The translations under genes were made by a program, and so were the position numbers. This document shows, piece by piece, positions 21,686-35,300 of a DNA stretch of 64,000 bases. The notes beneath the pieces were generated by a model. That model had not been told where the DNA came from. It did no database searches and saw only the letters and a program-made list of their open reading frames with translations. The stretch's first letter is position 1. Every line of letters starts with the position of its first letter. This DNA is from Lineus longissimus (taxonomy: Eukaryota > Nemertea > Pilidiophora > Heteronemertea > Lineidae): assembly GCF_910592395.1 (NCBI RefSeq), contig NC_088318.1, forward strand, positions 2,356,001 to 2,420,000. Direction: 5' to 3'.

Positions 21686-22990
21686 GACAACTTTTGACTG
21701 GAGTAGTTCCCGGGAGTAGATACAAATATGGCTCGAAAAGGGACTCGGCCACGGAAAAGGACTGGTTTACTTGTATTAAAAGTCTTTTTCAACCTAGCCG
21801 TTCTTCCTACATGGGTTATGGGACAACAGGTGTCTTTGCAATTTCCTTGCCCAGGCCAGGGCATCGTGGGCTCACTTTACTTGAGGCAACTGTCCATCTG
21901 TCGGACACAGAACCATCCCGGTAGCAGGTGGGATAAAGTCTTTTGGCATCTTGTACAAAACAGCCAGCACCTTCATCTAGGACAAGTGACACATGGGCAT
22001 TTTTCTACGGATATCCGTACCGATGAGGGACCCTATCATCGGTGAGAAAGCACATAATGGAAAACGCTGAACATGCGTTTAGGAATCGATCGGGAGTTGC
22101 AGGCCTACATAAGCCATATTGGTATACTAATAGTATACCAATAGTATCTATATCATAATACTATAAGGCGGCTCGATAAAGTGCCATTTGGGGGTAGTGT
22201 TTCGTCTTGAAATTTTGCACGTTTGCAGGTGATATGTTATCCTGATGCAACGTTATGTTTATTTTCGGAATTTACTTCAGCGGAGCAGTGATGAGGGATT
22301 TTTAATCGGACACTGTCAATTCTCCTTACCACTCACAGAAGCCAAGTGATATTGCATTAGATTTTCATTGCAATTCAATCTATTCAAGGTATAGCCCATT
22401 TGAACCTGCCTGCGCCACGGGTACAATGCTAATAGCCTTTATAATGTTGTAACGTTTTGTGTCGACAATCATAAATATCGCTTTGAGGTTTACTTTTTTA
22501 TTCTAATTTCATAGAAGAAAATAATAATTACATAAATTGGAAGGAAAGTTACACGTTCTTATATTTCCGTCCAGCATTCAAGTTAGTCAATGCCATCGTT
22601 GTTTCGTCATGTTCTTATCTTACAAACATTCCATTTACAAGTCATCGTCATTACTTCAAGTTAAATACCAATTTAAATCTATGATTATAATTTGTTCTAT
22701 TTAACTTCAAATTGACTGATTCCATGTACGGTGAGTTCGTTTCCAAAGCATTTTCTCTAAACTATAGCAAAATAGATGTGATGATGAAAATAAAATTTCA
22801 GGCAAAAATGTTCTTAATTGTAAAGTTGATAGATCCAAAATATCGGCTTACAGTATATATAAAATGACAAAGAATTACCGTAAAAAACAAAAGCCAGGCC
22901 TCCTACTTGAGGCAGCGAGCCACTCCCCGGCTTATATCAAAGCCTGCTCTAAATCAAGCAGCAATGTAAGGTGGTAGAAGAAAACCAAGC
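21686..22990. other. intergenic region between CRAL-TRIO B and the channel gene 3' end
   Basis: No convincing gene. A plus-strand open frame from an ATG at 21728 (105 codons, with a hydrophobic stretch LLVLKVFFNLAVLPTWV) overlaps the 5' flank of CRAL-TRIO B; it has no recognised homology and is not called. Near 22497 TTTATT on the plus strand is an AATAAA on the minus strand and may end the channel mRNA. A short palindrome around GGTATACTAATAGTATACC lies near 22120-22141. Confidence 0.4.
22493..22502 (-). terminator. candidate polyadenylation signal of the DEG/ENaC gene
   Basis: Minus-strand AATAAA at about 22496-22501, roughly 880 bp past the TAA at 23381-23383. If used, the 3' UTR includes the long inverted repeat at 22996-23170. 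Other signals further on (near 22257) are also possible. Confidence 0.3.
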
Positions 22991-22995
22991 CCTTC

Positions 22996-23170
22996 AGGCT
23001 GACGTTACATAGGCCTCATTCGTTCACTTCCCACATGTCACGTTCCCCTTAATGCGTTCGTTCCTCACTGAATGCATGCCACAAGGCCGTGCATTCACCG
23101 AGGAACGTTAAGTAAAGCTGGAACGTGACATGTGGGAAGTGAACGAATGTGGCCTATGTAACGTCAGCCT
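22996..23170. repeat. long inverted repeat (about 50-bp arms), probably in the channel 3' UTR
   Basis: The left arm (22996-23046, starting AGGCTGACGTTACATAGGCC) is almost perfectly complementary to the right arm (23120-23170, ending GGCCTATGTAACGTCAGCCT), with a spacer of roughly 75 bp that also pairs in part. This is a foldback MITE-like element. It lies 3' of the DEG/ENaC stop codon, so the transcript could form a long duplex. Confidence 0.8.
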
Positions 23171-23380
23171 TAGGTATCCGGTGCCTCTGCTTATGGCTGC
23201 GCTAGCATATATACAAGTACATGGACTGTTGATCTCACATTAGGCCTGGGGCGTGACATTCCTTGCCACGACTCCTCATGTTAGCCTCTTTGAATACAGA
23301 ACCACGCAGGCGAAACCATAATGGATACAAGTCACGCGTTTCAGCTGTCACAGTATGCTTATAGTACAAATGGCCATTGG

Positions 23381-26300
23381 TTAGGATTTCTTCTTCGAAT
23401 GTTTCCGCAGAAAAGTGTGGACGATGACGTCAATCAGCTCGGCCAAGGTCAGGACGCTGGCACCGATAAATAAACCCAAGGAACCACCGATGTCACCTGA
23501 AACGAAACAGTAATGCGGTTGATAGAAAAAAGGGATATTGGTTGCTTTAAAGCATCTAGTTGCCTTCCTTTTCTATAGGTTTCACAAAATCGTGTTAATT
23601 ATGCTATGCTGTTGTCGATCTCTTAGCTTATATCATTTGACTTACCAAATCTCCACATCTATCATCGCAGCACTACTTCTGAGTAAAAATCACCACTAAT
23701 TACAATACAATGGCTAAAAAGGTCCTCCCATCTTAGTTAATCGGTTCGTAAATGTTAGTTATCTGGTTTGTAAACATCTCATTTGGGCTTTTTTTATTTG
23801 GAATAACATAATACAACTTACACATTTCAGGTCGATTTTGAAATGGGAACCTTTTTCTATATTTTAATTCTAACTTGTCGCCAACAAAAGAATTTGGAAC
23901 CATTAAGAATTGTTTAAAATCTATGGTTCACATTTTGGTTGCAGATTGAACTTACTCCAAAGGTTTGTCAGCTCATATGCCTTTTGTTGTTGGATTTCTT
24001 CGTAACTCAACTCTCGCAGAAACACATCAACATTCAAGATGTTGTCCCTAGAAAACAAAGCAAAAATATATATGACTGCTTCATGTCTGAGGCATGTCAT
24101 CGCGCATCAAACTCAGTTGCAAAATCGAATGTCGCCTTTGGAGTAGCCAATCAAAAGCTGTCAATATGTCTTCACCGGACCATATTTCAGAAATAAACCA
24201 ATCACTGCTGTGAGTACTTTGTCAGTCTCCCAGAGGGTTGTTCTTTATGCCAGGAGTAAATGGTGTGAAAGTTATTCTGTGAGGTATCTTTGAGGCAAGT
24301 TGCACTCTCTTTATAAAAAAAGTTACCTTAGGAAGTCCGTGCTGATTTTCCCAGTTGTTTTATATTCCATCAGTACGCCCTTCAACTCGTTGAATACATC
24401 AGTGAAGTTGACATCAGCGTTATTGAAAGCTCGGTTGAAGTCGTACACGCGCTCGAAACGTGAAAATAATACGCCCAACTCGGCGTCTTTCTCCTCTAAT
24501 GTCGAAAGGTTGGCGTTTGTGATCTCCGCGAGCTTATCGGCCGACATTGCCTCGATTTCCCTGTACAATATGACCCTCCCACCTTCTGGGACAGGTCTAC
24601 GTTTCAGTAATTCCTTGAATACTCTTCGTATTTGCGTAAGATAAGTCCTGTTTTCGCGGATTCTGTCCGTGTCATTGCGGAGATACTCATAGAGGACATT
24701 TGTGCAGTTATCAGCCATTATGCTGTGGTAGACATTAAATGTCGCCTCCTTTAACCTCCGGATCGTGTCTTTTAGATCGCGCGAGCGCGCCGTTACGTCT
24801 GGTATAACCTTTTTCAACGCAAGCACCGACGCTTGTAATTTATCGTTCAAAATTACATCAGCTAACTTCATCTTTTTGACCGATTTGTCGCGGAGATACT
24901 GACTGGAGATGAGTTTCGCCATCCTCATATTCCCCCAGTCTGTGTCAAGAAACCGCGCAAGCGCATCTCCCAGAGTCTGTAACTCTATATCAAGTTGATG
25001 CTTAAGCTCCTCTAGTTTCGAGACCAGCTGGTCGAATTTAATTAGTTTCTCTTCTGTTTCACGAAGGGAGAAATCTACAACGCGATCCTTATAAATAAAC
25101 AATCGGTAGTTTATTCCCTTTGAAAATGTCTCGAAATCTTTGTTGAGCTTTTTCAAAGTGCCGTTGTCAATGCTGTGCCCGTGGCACACATCATTGGTAA
25201 TGTTCATGTACCCATTCAAAGTGTCTATCATACCGTCCATTTGAATTTTCATCCCTGCGTAATACTGCACATTTCGCTTGTTCATGACATCGTTTTCTAA
25301 ACAGAGGGGCGTGTAAAGGCTGTCATACTTTGCATCATAGGTGTATTTATAGATACTGAGTAGCTTTCCCTGCGCGTATCCTTCGTAGATCTTTGTTATA
25401 TTGGAAAAACCGCGTTCAGTCACGTCTATTCGCAATGCCAGATCCTTTTTGATTTGCCAGGTGATAACATCACGATAGGAAAGCATTTCTGACGACGTCA
25501 TATTTTGCGTTCTCACCAACTCGCGGAGATTCAATCCAATATTCGCCATAAAGGACTTATAATTGAATGTGAGGAAACGAAATGTTCTTTCATCCACCAC
25601 ATCCCATCCGCGCTGGAAATTATGTTTTATCATGTACTCCATCATGGCGAGCGCCCCCCAGCGGTGAAAGTGGTAGTTTGTTTGCCACACTTGAAACATG
25701 GCGTGGTAACTTTGCATCATGCGTGTCGACATGTGACGTAAACCTTCAAAAGTTGCTTCCAATTTGGTTGCTGCGCTCAGAAATCGGATCAGAAGATCCG
25801 AATCATGCATCAAGATATCCGTATCGACGCGATGCCGAGTTTCCCGCGCAGCTTGGAACTTTGTTTGGAGGCTGTCGCGGAGTTTCTTATTGGACAGGAG
25901 GATCTTCTGCCTGTCGAACTGGGAGAGGGTGGCATGTGTGATTGAGGGGTCGTAAATCGTCTGCTTACACGGGATAGGGCAGCTACACTCCTCTTCATCC
26001 ATCTCGTACGACTCTGAAGAGGAGGGAAGCGAAATTAACGAGAATATGTACAACAGATATCGCGGGTACTGGGAAGACAGTACAATCTATTTGAATCGTA
26101 TCAACCTCTGTTTTTCAGGCACCACCTACTGAAATCAGAATGGTCCAAATAGTTCATGTCGTGAATGATATCTAAAATACTTGTTCCTGTAATCAGTGTT
26201 ATTTGCCAGGACTTGGCCTGACTTGATTTTGATTATTCTGCAGGACTGCTGGCTTCTCTTTCAAACCATTTGTGGAAGTTGATGTTTGATTGAGAGAGTT

Positions 26301-29300
26301 GTTGGACTGTATTCATTGGATTCGAATTTAATGGAGTTTGTCTGCAGTTTACCATTGTCCATAATTCACTTTATTCTCGTTCAAACTCGCCTGGGAGAAG
26401 ACTAATGGCATTCAAATCCAGTGAAAAAGAAATTTTTAATGTTAGTGAAAACCGCCAGGATGGCTAAAAGTATACGCCAGCATCCAAAGCACTGTGTACA
26501 CATAGTACATAAGAAGCAGCATTAACTCAACAAAAGCTGCAGGTTGACAGGCATATACTCAACTTAACACAAACTAGATGTGACTGGCTTCTGTGCACAT
26601 GTTCATGTACTACCAATATGTACAGTTTTTGCGACAGGGAAAAGGCGACACACTGATAAAATGCATGCACATGGCATTGGCATTAGCGCCCTTTATCCTT
26701 CCATGCTGTTAGCCCGGCCTGTTAGTGCCGACACAAGAATCTGCCTTGGAAAAAGTCGACATGTACTTCTGCCACCACGTAAATCGTGTGCACAACTGGT
26801 TTTCCGGATGAAAAAGCATCTACATATTTTATGCATCGCTGGAAAGAAGACGACATACGGCAACACACTCTACAGCAACAAGACTAACGAAAACACGAGG
26901 CAACACCAACTAACAGTCATGACAGTGACATTCCACTGCGGACAAGCGCGTCAGAAGCATACAATACTGTACAGACAGGAAGAACAGTCCAATGGCCACA
27001 TTCTTTGTTATCTAGGGTGGACAGGTACACATTTTAGTACCGCCAATGTATATAGCACTGAGTTACAACGCCGCCCGCCCCTGCATACCAAAGAAGTATA
27101 AGGGATGGACTCTTCCTCCAGCGTGTATAGCATGCACTGTACGCTTGTACACAGTGAATACCAGGCATTTGATAAGTTTCGCTTCTCAGCTCCTTCCTGC
27201 TGGTAACTATTCTGGTCCGTACATGGTCTCGCCTTCCTATGAAATACATGAAATGGAGAATAACTGATGTTTGCAATTTGATATTTCAAGTGGAACATAC
27301 TCATGACCTTCACTATTCTGAGGAAATCTGAGGTTCTTACACTGCTTTTGGGAATAAAGGCTTTTGAGCTTTGAAAAACTTTTAATGGTTTTTCGGCCAA
27401 GACAAATATGCACCCCGTAGAGGTTTTTCAGCGGAGTGAAAAACCCTTGGTTTTCGAATCTCAGACACAAATTGGTGTTTTTCATTTTACCGAAAAACCT
27501 CTACATGTTGTGTTGACCGAAAAGTTTAGAACATTATTTCTATGTGTGTATACATGTTTATAGGGCTCGCAACCATCCATCACTGGCGCAATGCACATGT
27601 GGTGACGTGAGCGCTGAAACCTGTCAGTAGGCCAAACGCCATTTTTTAGCAATAAGGCCATACTAGAAAACCTATTCACTTGTCCTCACATAAAATCACG
27701 AAAAGCCTTACATCTCACACGCGGTGGGATAGACTCTTAGGCGAGTGAAAGTCTTATCATCAAAAGAATAAAAGGCCAGCTTACATATATTGCTTTAATG
27801 CAGTCTTTCTCATGCAGAATAGCAGAAAATAAACAGGTCCATGAAACACCAATGGGCTCCAATTAGGTATAAACTGATGTACCACTAATTCTAGCTTTAA
27901 ACATAAGGATGCATGGCTGCAACTAGTCACCACTATACCACCACAACCTGCTTTGCATTAAGAAAGAAATCCGTGTTGCACGACAGAATGGACATCCACT
28001 ACAAGCTCAGGCGGGGAAGAACCATTGCCGACTTCTAAACAGAGCACGCATGCAATCACAATGTGGTTGGATTTTTTGTCGTTTTCAAATAAAAGAGGAT
28101 CACAACTTCGCTACATTTAAGGGATACGCCGTTCGTTAACGTGTATTTGCTATTCGTTGGGCAACATGTCTATCAATTTTCTATCTCTTACACCACGCGA
28201 CGCCAATAATAGTCAGCCAAAATGCATGCTACATGCATGCATTCTCGCTAGTAATCTGTACAATTGGTGCGTGTATCAATTTTCCGGATCGCAGCATGTC
28301 GATTTAGGGTATGTGTGTAAGGTTGTCAGATGAGAATACTACAAGGTCATCGTCGCGAATCTGCCTCAAACTGCAAATTTTCTCTGGTGCCGGCACGGCA
28401 GTGGCGTGTGTTATTTCTTGGGAACTACCATCAACATAAACAGACGGCGTAACCCTTGAAGCTATTTGGGTTCGTTGCTGGGGAAAACACATGGATCAGT
28501 CACATGACAACGAATCTTGTTCCCAGGATTCTAACGCTCGAATCCCAATAGTCATTTGCTGATATTGTAGGAGTGTAACTTCGCAATTTCATATCAGAGA
28601 AATATAGATCCTGGAAACAAGACTGATGCAACTCTGGGATAATCCTTTAAATGTTACCTACCTGCATTGGAGCCCATTCGTATTAAAGGACCGAGGCCTA
28701 TTCAGCACAAAACAGAGGCAAATTGAAAGAAGGCACTGTGCAATCAAAATCACATTGTCGAAAACAAACAAAAAACAAATATGGTGTTCTCTCTCAGGCT
28801 CTTTAAGTGAGATTTTGACATGTAGCGACCGATTGCCATTTTGTCACTTCAACGCATCGACAGTGCACTCTTGTCCCGAAACTACGTTAGCATAGACGCG
28901 CAATTCGTTTTTGATAGAATGCAGTAATAAGCATGTGACCTTCCCGCCACCAGACGCTAATCATGGCATTCCCCCGAGATGCACCGCCATGTTTCTCTCA
29001 GGCAAATCGCGCATGCGCGTGCGCTCGCTCGGATATGACGTATGTGGCTTACTTGAGTTAACTGCAACAATTACTTCCGATTCTGTTCGTAAGAGAAAAG
29101 TATGGCCATCAATGTGTCGAGAAGTACGTGCACTAGCTTATTTACTATACTAAACGTAAATACTTGACGTGGAGTAAAGTCGCCCCAAATGATGGCATTC
29201 GCGACCAACAACATGACTGAAGAGTTCGGGTGCAAAAGCCAGTTCTTATCAAGGATGCTGAGACTTCGGTTTAATTCTTATCCGGGGTACTGTACAGGTT

Positions 29301-32300
29301 CATTTTGCCATGGATTCAATTTTTCAGAATGGCTTTGCGTTTGCATTTGAACTCTTCAATGCGTTGATATATAATAGTCACACGCGCGCGCACACTTGTA
29401 TCAATATCGCGTGACAGTAATGTCCAGGTAGTATTCCATTCAGCTGCGTTGGGCTCGTTGGTGTGCCCCAGAGTCACCCCACTAGATATGATAGGTTATT
29501 ATCCCCTAATATCACTACTCACATAGCGTGTCGTTATGAATGACAGTGAGTATGACACACTGGTAATAAAGAAGGGACACCACGGTTGCAGGTTGAGATA
29601 GGGGTGGTCAGGCCAGCCCTCGATTAATTTGGTCGGCAGTTACGTTCCGCAGAATGCGATTTTTAGTTGATTCTCCGGTCTTAGCTTCGACCAGAAATGT
29701 GCTATACTGAAACACTGCCCCACATCCCGTGAAAAAAAGTTGTTACCTTATCATAATATAGTATTTTTGTAAAGCCGTCAGCCAAGATAGAACGTAAAAA
29801 AACGGTTGGTTAGTTCTTAATTGAAACGTTAATGCTCCACTCAATCATACTTAGTGTCTTGACTACTTCAAAGCATCATGTTTATAAACGGCGTATTTCA
29901 TCATCGATGATCAATTATTCATAAAATCCCTGTAATGCAGGTGTTACAGAAGATCGATTAAATTTGCGTTAGGAAGTCGCCAAATTGCTGAAGGAATCAA
30001 GGTCGGAAATCTCAAGGTGTCAGAACACGGTTCCTCACATTTGTGGCGAGAGATTATGTTGATGACCGAGTCTAGAGGTTATCACGAAAGCCATCCACGT
30101 ATTCAATCAATCCAACAACATGAGTTTGATTTCCTACCCAAAGATCAGCTATGCTTTGTCGATATTCAGTCGTTCCTCTTCTCGCCGACCGGTTTCCTCA
30201 GAATATAAAAATATAGAAGCGAGACGATTGCCTTATTTAGTCTGGCGAGTACTAGAAAGTTGTCTCCTTTGAATGAGACGTAAAATCAAGTCTCCTTGTC
30301 CTGGTGTCTTTACCAGCGCAAACGAAAGACCCCACCGAGTGAGAAACATGACTTGCTTGCGATGGACTATGCTGTAACTCTTACCCAGGACAGGACGTGT
30401 CTCTGGGAAAAAATCGCGCTAAACATTGCCGCTGATGCAGGGTGGATAAAGACGCCATATTATTACAAGTTATCGTATAAATCAGACTGGAAATCTCTTC
30501 GTCATTTGAAACCCACGTCAATGAAGCTTCATCATGACAAGCGAGAGCGGCGAGTGCGTGGTAGGCTCACAATCATCGTCATCACCTACCATCTTACGAC
30601 CACTACATATGTCCGCAGCATCGCCCCTTGTTTTGGCTCTGCGTTGGCACTTTCTCGCCAAACCTTCGAAATAAAAACGACCAGTCTTTGTCACCTGTTC
30701 TTCTGTTTTCAACAGAGGATAAGTCGACCTAGGTGTATAGTTCCAATCACCACTTGTTACACTTGTCATATTAAGGGTGTGGCGTTTCGTGGAAGAAGAT
30801 GCTATTTAATGTTTATTGAGTAGAGCACGATACATGTCCGGAACATCTCATCAGTTACATCTATAGGTGTTACTACAAATTGACACAAGAGAGGACCGAA
30901 AGTGCTTGTTATAGGAATATGCCCTGATCTGTGGATTATCAGGTGCACTGGATGATTCCGCGTAAATATCGACATGCAACTACACCAGAATACATGCCGG
31001 ATATTTACCAATTTCTCGAAAGTGTCCAGTCCATTAGCAGAGCTAACACAAAAAAACAAGCACCAGAGAAACATTGAACAAAATGATACGATTATATCAA
31101 TAGAAAAGAAGACATATTTACCCAGGTTCTTGACGAGGCAGGTTAGGTACTGGTTTAGCGTGCAGATGGGGACGGTATCTGAAAGAGACATTACACTGCT
31201 TGCAGCAAAGTCTCTCACTTCGATTTGACGGGCTGGCCTCACGTCAAATTAATGGGCAAAGGGGTTTAACTTCTTCAGCAACTCTGCTAAAGACATCCCG
31301 AGGAAATCAGGGGATAATCTTCCCTACTCCACCCCGCACACAGCGCAGGACAGATGAAGCGAACGTCAACCCCCGATTTCCTCAGGATGTTCTAAGACGA
31401 CGATGTGTAATGATACAAGTGCTGGTCCTGATCACCAGGCGGTCACGGACTAAGTATGTAGAGGTATGGCCTCTTGAACTTGCTCTCATCGGCTATATCT
31501 ACCATTGTGACCAGCATTGGTGCCTGACCTCATGTACACATCTCGACACTGACATGCCCTCAACAGCTCTACCTACCATTGTAATGCGGGTAGATGCCTG
31601 ACTCATGTACACATCTCGACACTGACATGCCCTTATGAGCTCTACCTACCATTGCGATGCGGGTAGATGCCTGACTCATGTACACATCTCGACACTGACA
31701 TGCCCTTATCAGCTCTACCTACCATTGCGATGCGGGTAGATGCCTGACTCATGTACACATCTCGACACTGACATGCCCTCATGAGCTCTACCTACCATTG
31801 TGATGCGGGTAGATGCCTGACTCATGTACACATCTCGACACTGACATGCCCTCATGAGCTCTACCTACCATTGCGATGCGGGTAGATGCCCAACTCATGT
31901 ACACATCTCGACACTGACATGCCCTTATCAGCTCTACCTACCATTGTGATGCGGGTAGATGCCCAACTCATGTACACATCTCGACACTGACATGCCCTTA
32001 TCAGCTCTACCTACCATTGTGATGCGGGTAGATGCCTGACTCATGTACACATCTCGACACTGACATGCCCTCATGAGCTCTACCTACCATTGTGATGCGG
32101 GTAGATGCCTGACTCATGTACACATCTCGACACTGACATGCCCTTATCAGCTCTACCTACCATTGTGATGCGGGTAGATGCCTGACTCATGTACACATCT
32201 CGACACTGACATGCCCTTATCAGCTCTACCTACCATTGTGATGCGGGTAGATGCCTGACTCATGTACACATCTCGACACTGACATGCCCTTATCAGCTCT

Positions 32301-35300
32301 ACCTACCATTGCGATGCGGGTACATGCCTGACTCATGTACACATCTCGACACTGACATGCCCTTATCAGCTCTACCTACCATTGCGATGCGGGTAGATGC
32401 CTGACTCATGTACACATCTCGACACTGACATGCCCTTATCAGCTCTACCTACCATTGCGATGCGGGTAGATGCCTGACTCATGTACACATCTCGACACTG
32501 ACATGCCCTTATCAGCTCTACCTACCATTGCGATGCGGGTAGATGCCTGACTCATGTACACATCTCGACACTGACATGCCCTTATCAGCTCTACCTGCCA
32601 TTGCGATGCGGGTAGATGCCTGACTCATGTACACATCTCGACACTGACATGCCCTTATCAGCTCTACCTACCATTGTGATGCGGGTAGATGCCTGACTCA
32701 TGTACACATCTCGACACTGACATGCCCTCATGAGCTCTACCTACCATTGCGATGCGGGTAGATGCCTGACTCATGTACACATCTCGACACTGACATGCCC
32801 TTATCAGCTCTACCTACCATTGCGATGCGGGTAGATGCCCAACTCATGTACACATCTCGACACTGACATGCCCTCATGAGCTCTACCTACCATTGCGATG
32901 CGGGTAGATGCCTGACTCATGTACACATCTCGACACTGACATGCCCTCATGAGCTCTACCTACCATTGCGATGCGGGTAGATGCCTGACTCATGTACACA
33001 TCTCGGCACTGACATGCCCTCATCAGCTATACCTACCATTGTGATGCGGGTGGATGCCTGACTCATGTACACATCTCGACACTGACATGCCCTTATCAGC
33101 TCTACCTACCATTGTGATGCGGGTAGATGCCTGACTCATGTACACATCTCGACACTGACATGCCCTTATCAGCTCTACCTACCATTGTGATGCGGGTAGA
33201 TGCCTGACTCATGTACACATCTCGACACTGACATGCCCTCATGAGCTCTACCTACCATTGCGATGCGGGTAGATGCCCAACTCATGTACACATCTCGACA
33301 CTGACATGCCCTTATCAGCTCTACCTACCATTGTGATGCGGGTAGATGCCTGACTCATGTACACATCTCGACACTAACATGCCCTTATCAGCTCTACCTA
33401 CCATTGTGATGCGGGTAGATGCCTGACTCATGTACACATCTCGACACTGACATGCCCTCATCAGCTATACCTACCATTGTGATGCGGGTGGGTGCCTGGG
33501 CTCATGTACACATCTCGACACTGACATGCCCTCATGAGCTCTACCTACCATTGTGATGCGGGTAGATGCCCAACTCATGTACACATCTCGACACTGACAT
33601 GCCCTCATGAGCTCTACCTACCATTGCGATGCGGGTAGATGCCTGACTCATGTACACATCTCGACAATGACATGCCCTCAACAGCTCTACCTACCATTGC
33701 GATGCGGGTAGATGCCCAACTCATGTACACATCTCGACACTGACATGCCCTCATCAGCTCTACCTACCATTGTGATGCGGGTAGATGCCTGACTCATGTA
33801 CACATCTCGATACTGACATGCCCTTATCAGCTCTACCTACCATTGCGATGCGGGTAGATGCCTGACTCATGTACACATCTCGACACTGACATGCCCTCAA
33901 CAGCTCTACCTACCATTGCGATGCGGGTAGATGCCTGACTCATGTACACATCTCGACACTGACATGCCCTTATCAGCTCTACCTACCATTGTGATGCGGG
34001 TAGATGCCTGACTCATGTACACATCTCGACACTAACATGCCCTCATGAGCTCTACCTACCATTGCGATGCGGGTAGATGCCTGACTCATGTACACATCTC
34101 GACACTGACATGCCCTTATCAGCTCTACCTACCATTGTGATGCGGGTAGATGCCTGACTCATGTACACATCTCGACACTGACATGCCCTCATCAGCTCTA
34201 CTTACCATTGTGATGCGGGTAGATGCCTGACTCATGTACACATCTCGACACTGACATGCCCTTATCAGCTCTACCTACCATTGTGATGCGGGTAGATGCC
34301 TGACTCATGTACACATCTCGACACTGACATGCCCTCATGAGCTCTACCTACCATTGCGATGCGGGTAGATGCCCAACTCATGTACACATCTCGACACTGA
34401 CATGCCCTTATCAGCTCTACCTACCATTGTGATGCGGGTAGATGCCTGACTCATGTACACATCTCGACACTGACATGCCCTTATCAGCTATACCTACCAT
34501 TGTGATGCGGGTGGGTGCCTGAGCTCATGTACACATCTCGACACTGACAAGCCTTCATTAGATACTTCTGGCGGCAGTCTAACAGACAGGCTGACACTGA
34601 GTAATGATTGTAATATTCCAGTTTCTTGTCATCACTGCAGCGCCCATACGGATACTTCAAGTTACCGACCTAAGCGATATAATGAATAGGATTTTAATCA
34701 GCACGTCGATAGATTCACACTGGTATCAACTGGGGAATTTTTGATTACTTTGTTGCCCCGGTTTATTCAGAGACCCCCAGGGAGAATATCATAGTCAGCT
34801 GGTAACATTTTTAAATGTTACCAGCCTTCATGTGTACAGATTAAAATCTGTACACATGAAGGCAATCAGGCCAGCTTGCAACTATTGACAAGGGGTTGGC
34901 TCCTGTCGCGAATATAACAAACGACTTGATCGGAGTTAGTAAATGACATCCCTTATTTACTATGTATCCACAAATGCACAACCTGGTCATTTTGTTAGTT
35001 TTGACATGTCGTACCTATATCTGGCTACATGTGTTACACAAAAGACCGAAATTCTATGCCAAGAGAACGAGAATAAAGTTTGAGATTAATGAAAAAGAGG
35101 CAACGTCACGGGCTGACATCTTGTCACCACTGAGTCACGTAATTTCATGCGGCCATATTTTCAATGGTCATTGGATGCATTACTGATGCAGACTTCATCA
35201 CAATACACCATCTGGGCAGAAACCTTTCTCACCTGCAAAATGGACAACCCGACCAGCGCATGCGCACCAGGTGGGATGGCCTGTCCGAGATATCTGACCA

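Noticed and set aside
21728-22045. 105-codon ORF with a signal-peptide-like start, divergent from CRAL-TRIO B
   Set aside because: No homology, overlaps the 5' flank of another gene, and no supporting splice pattern.
26580-27101. 173-codon plus-strand ORF
   Set aside because: No motif, no splice context, lies in a DEG/ENaC intron on the other strand; composition looks like chance.
30296-30823. 175-codon plus-strand ORF
   Set aside because: Same reasons; low-complexity residue mix and no homology recognised.
31485-34550. Regular repeats resembling a CRISPR array
   Set aside because: Units are contiguous 73-bp copies without unique spacers, in an animal gene intron, and match the adjacent exon end.
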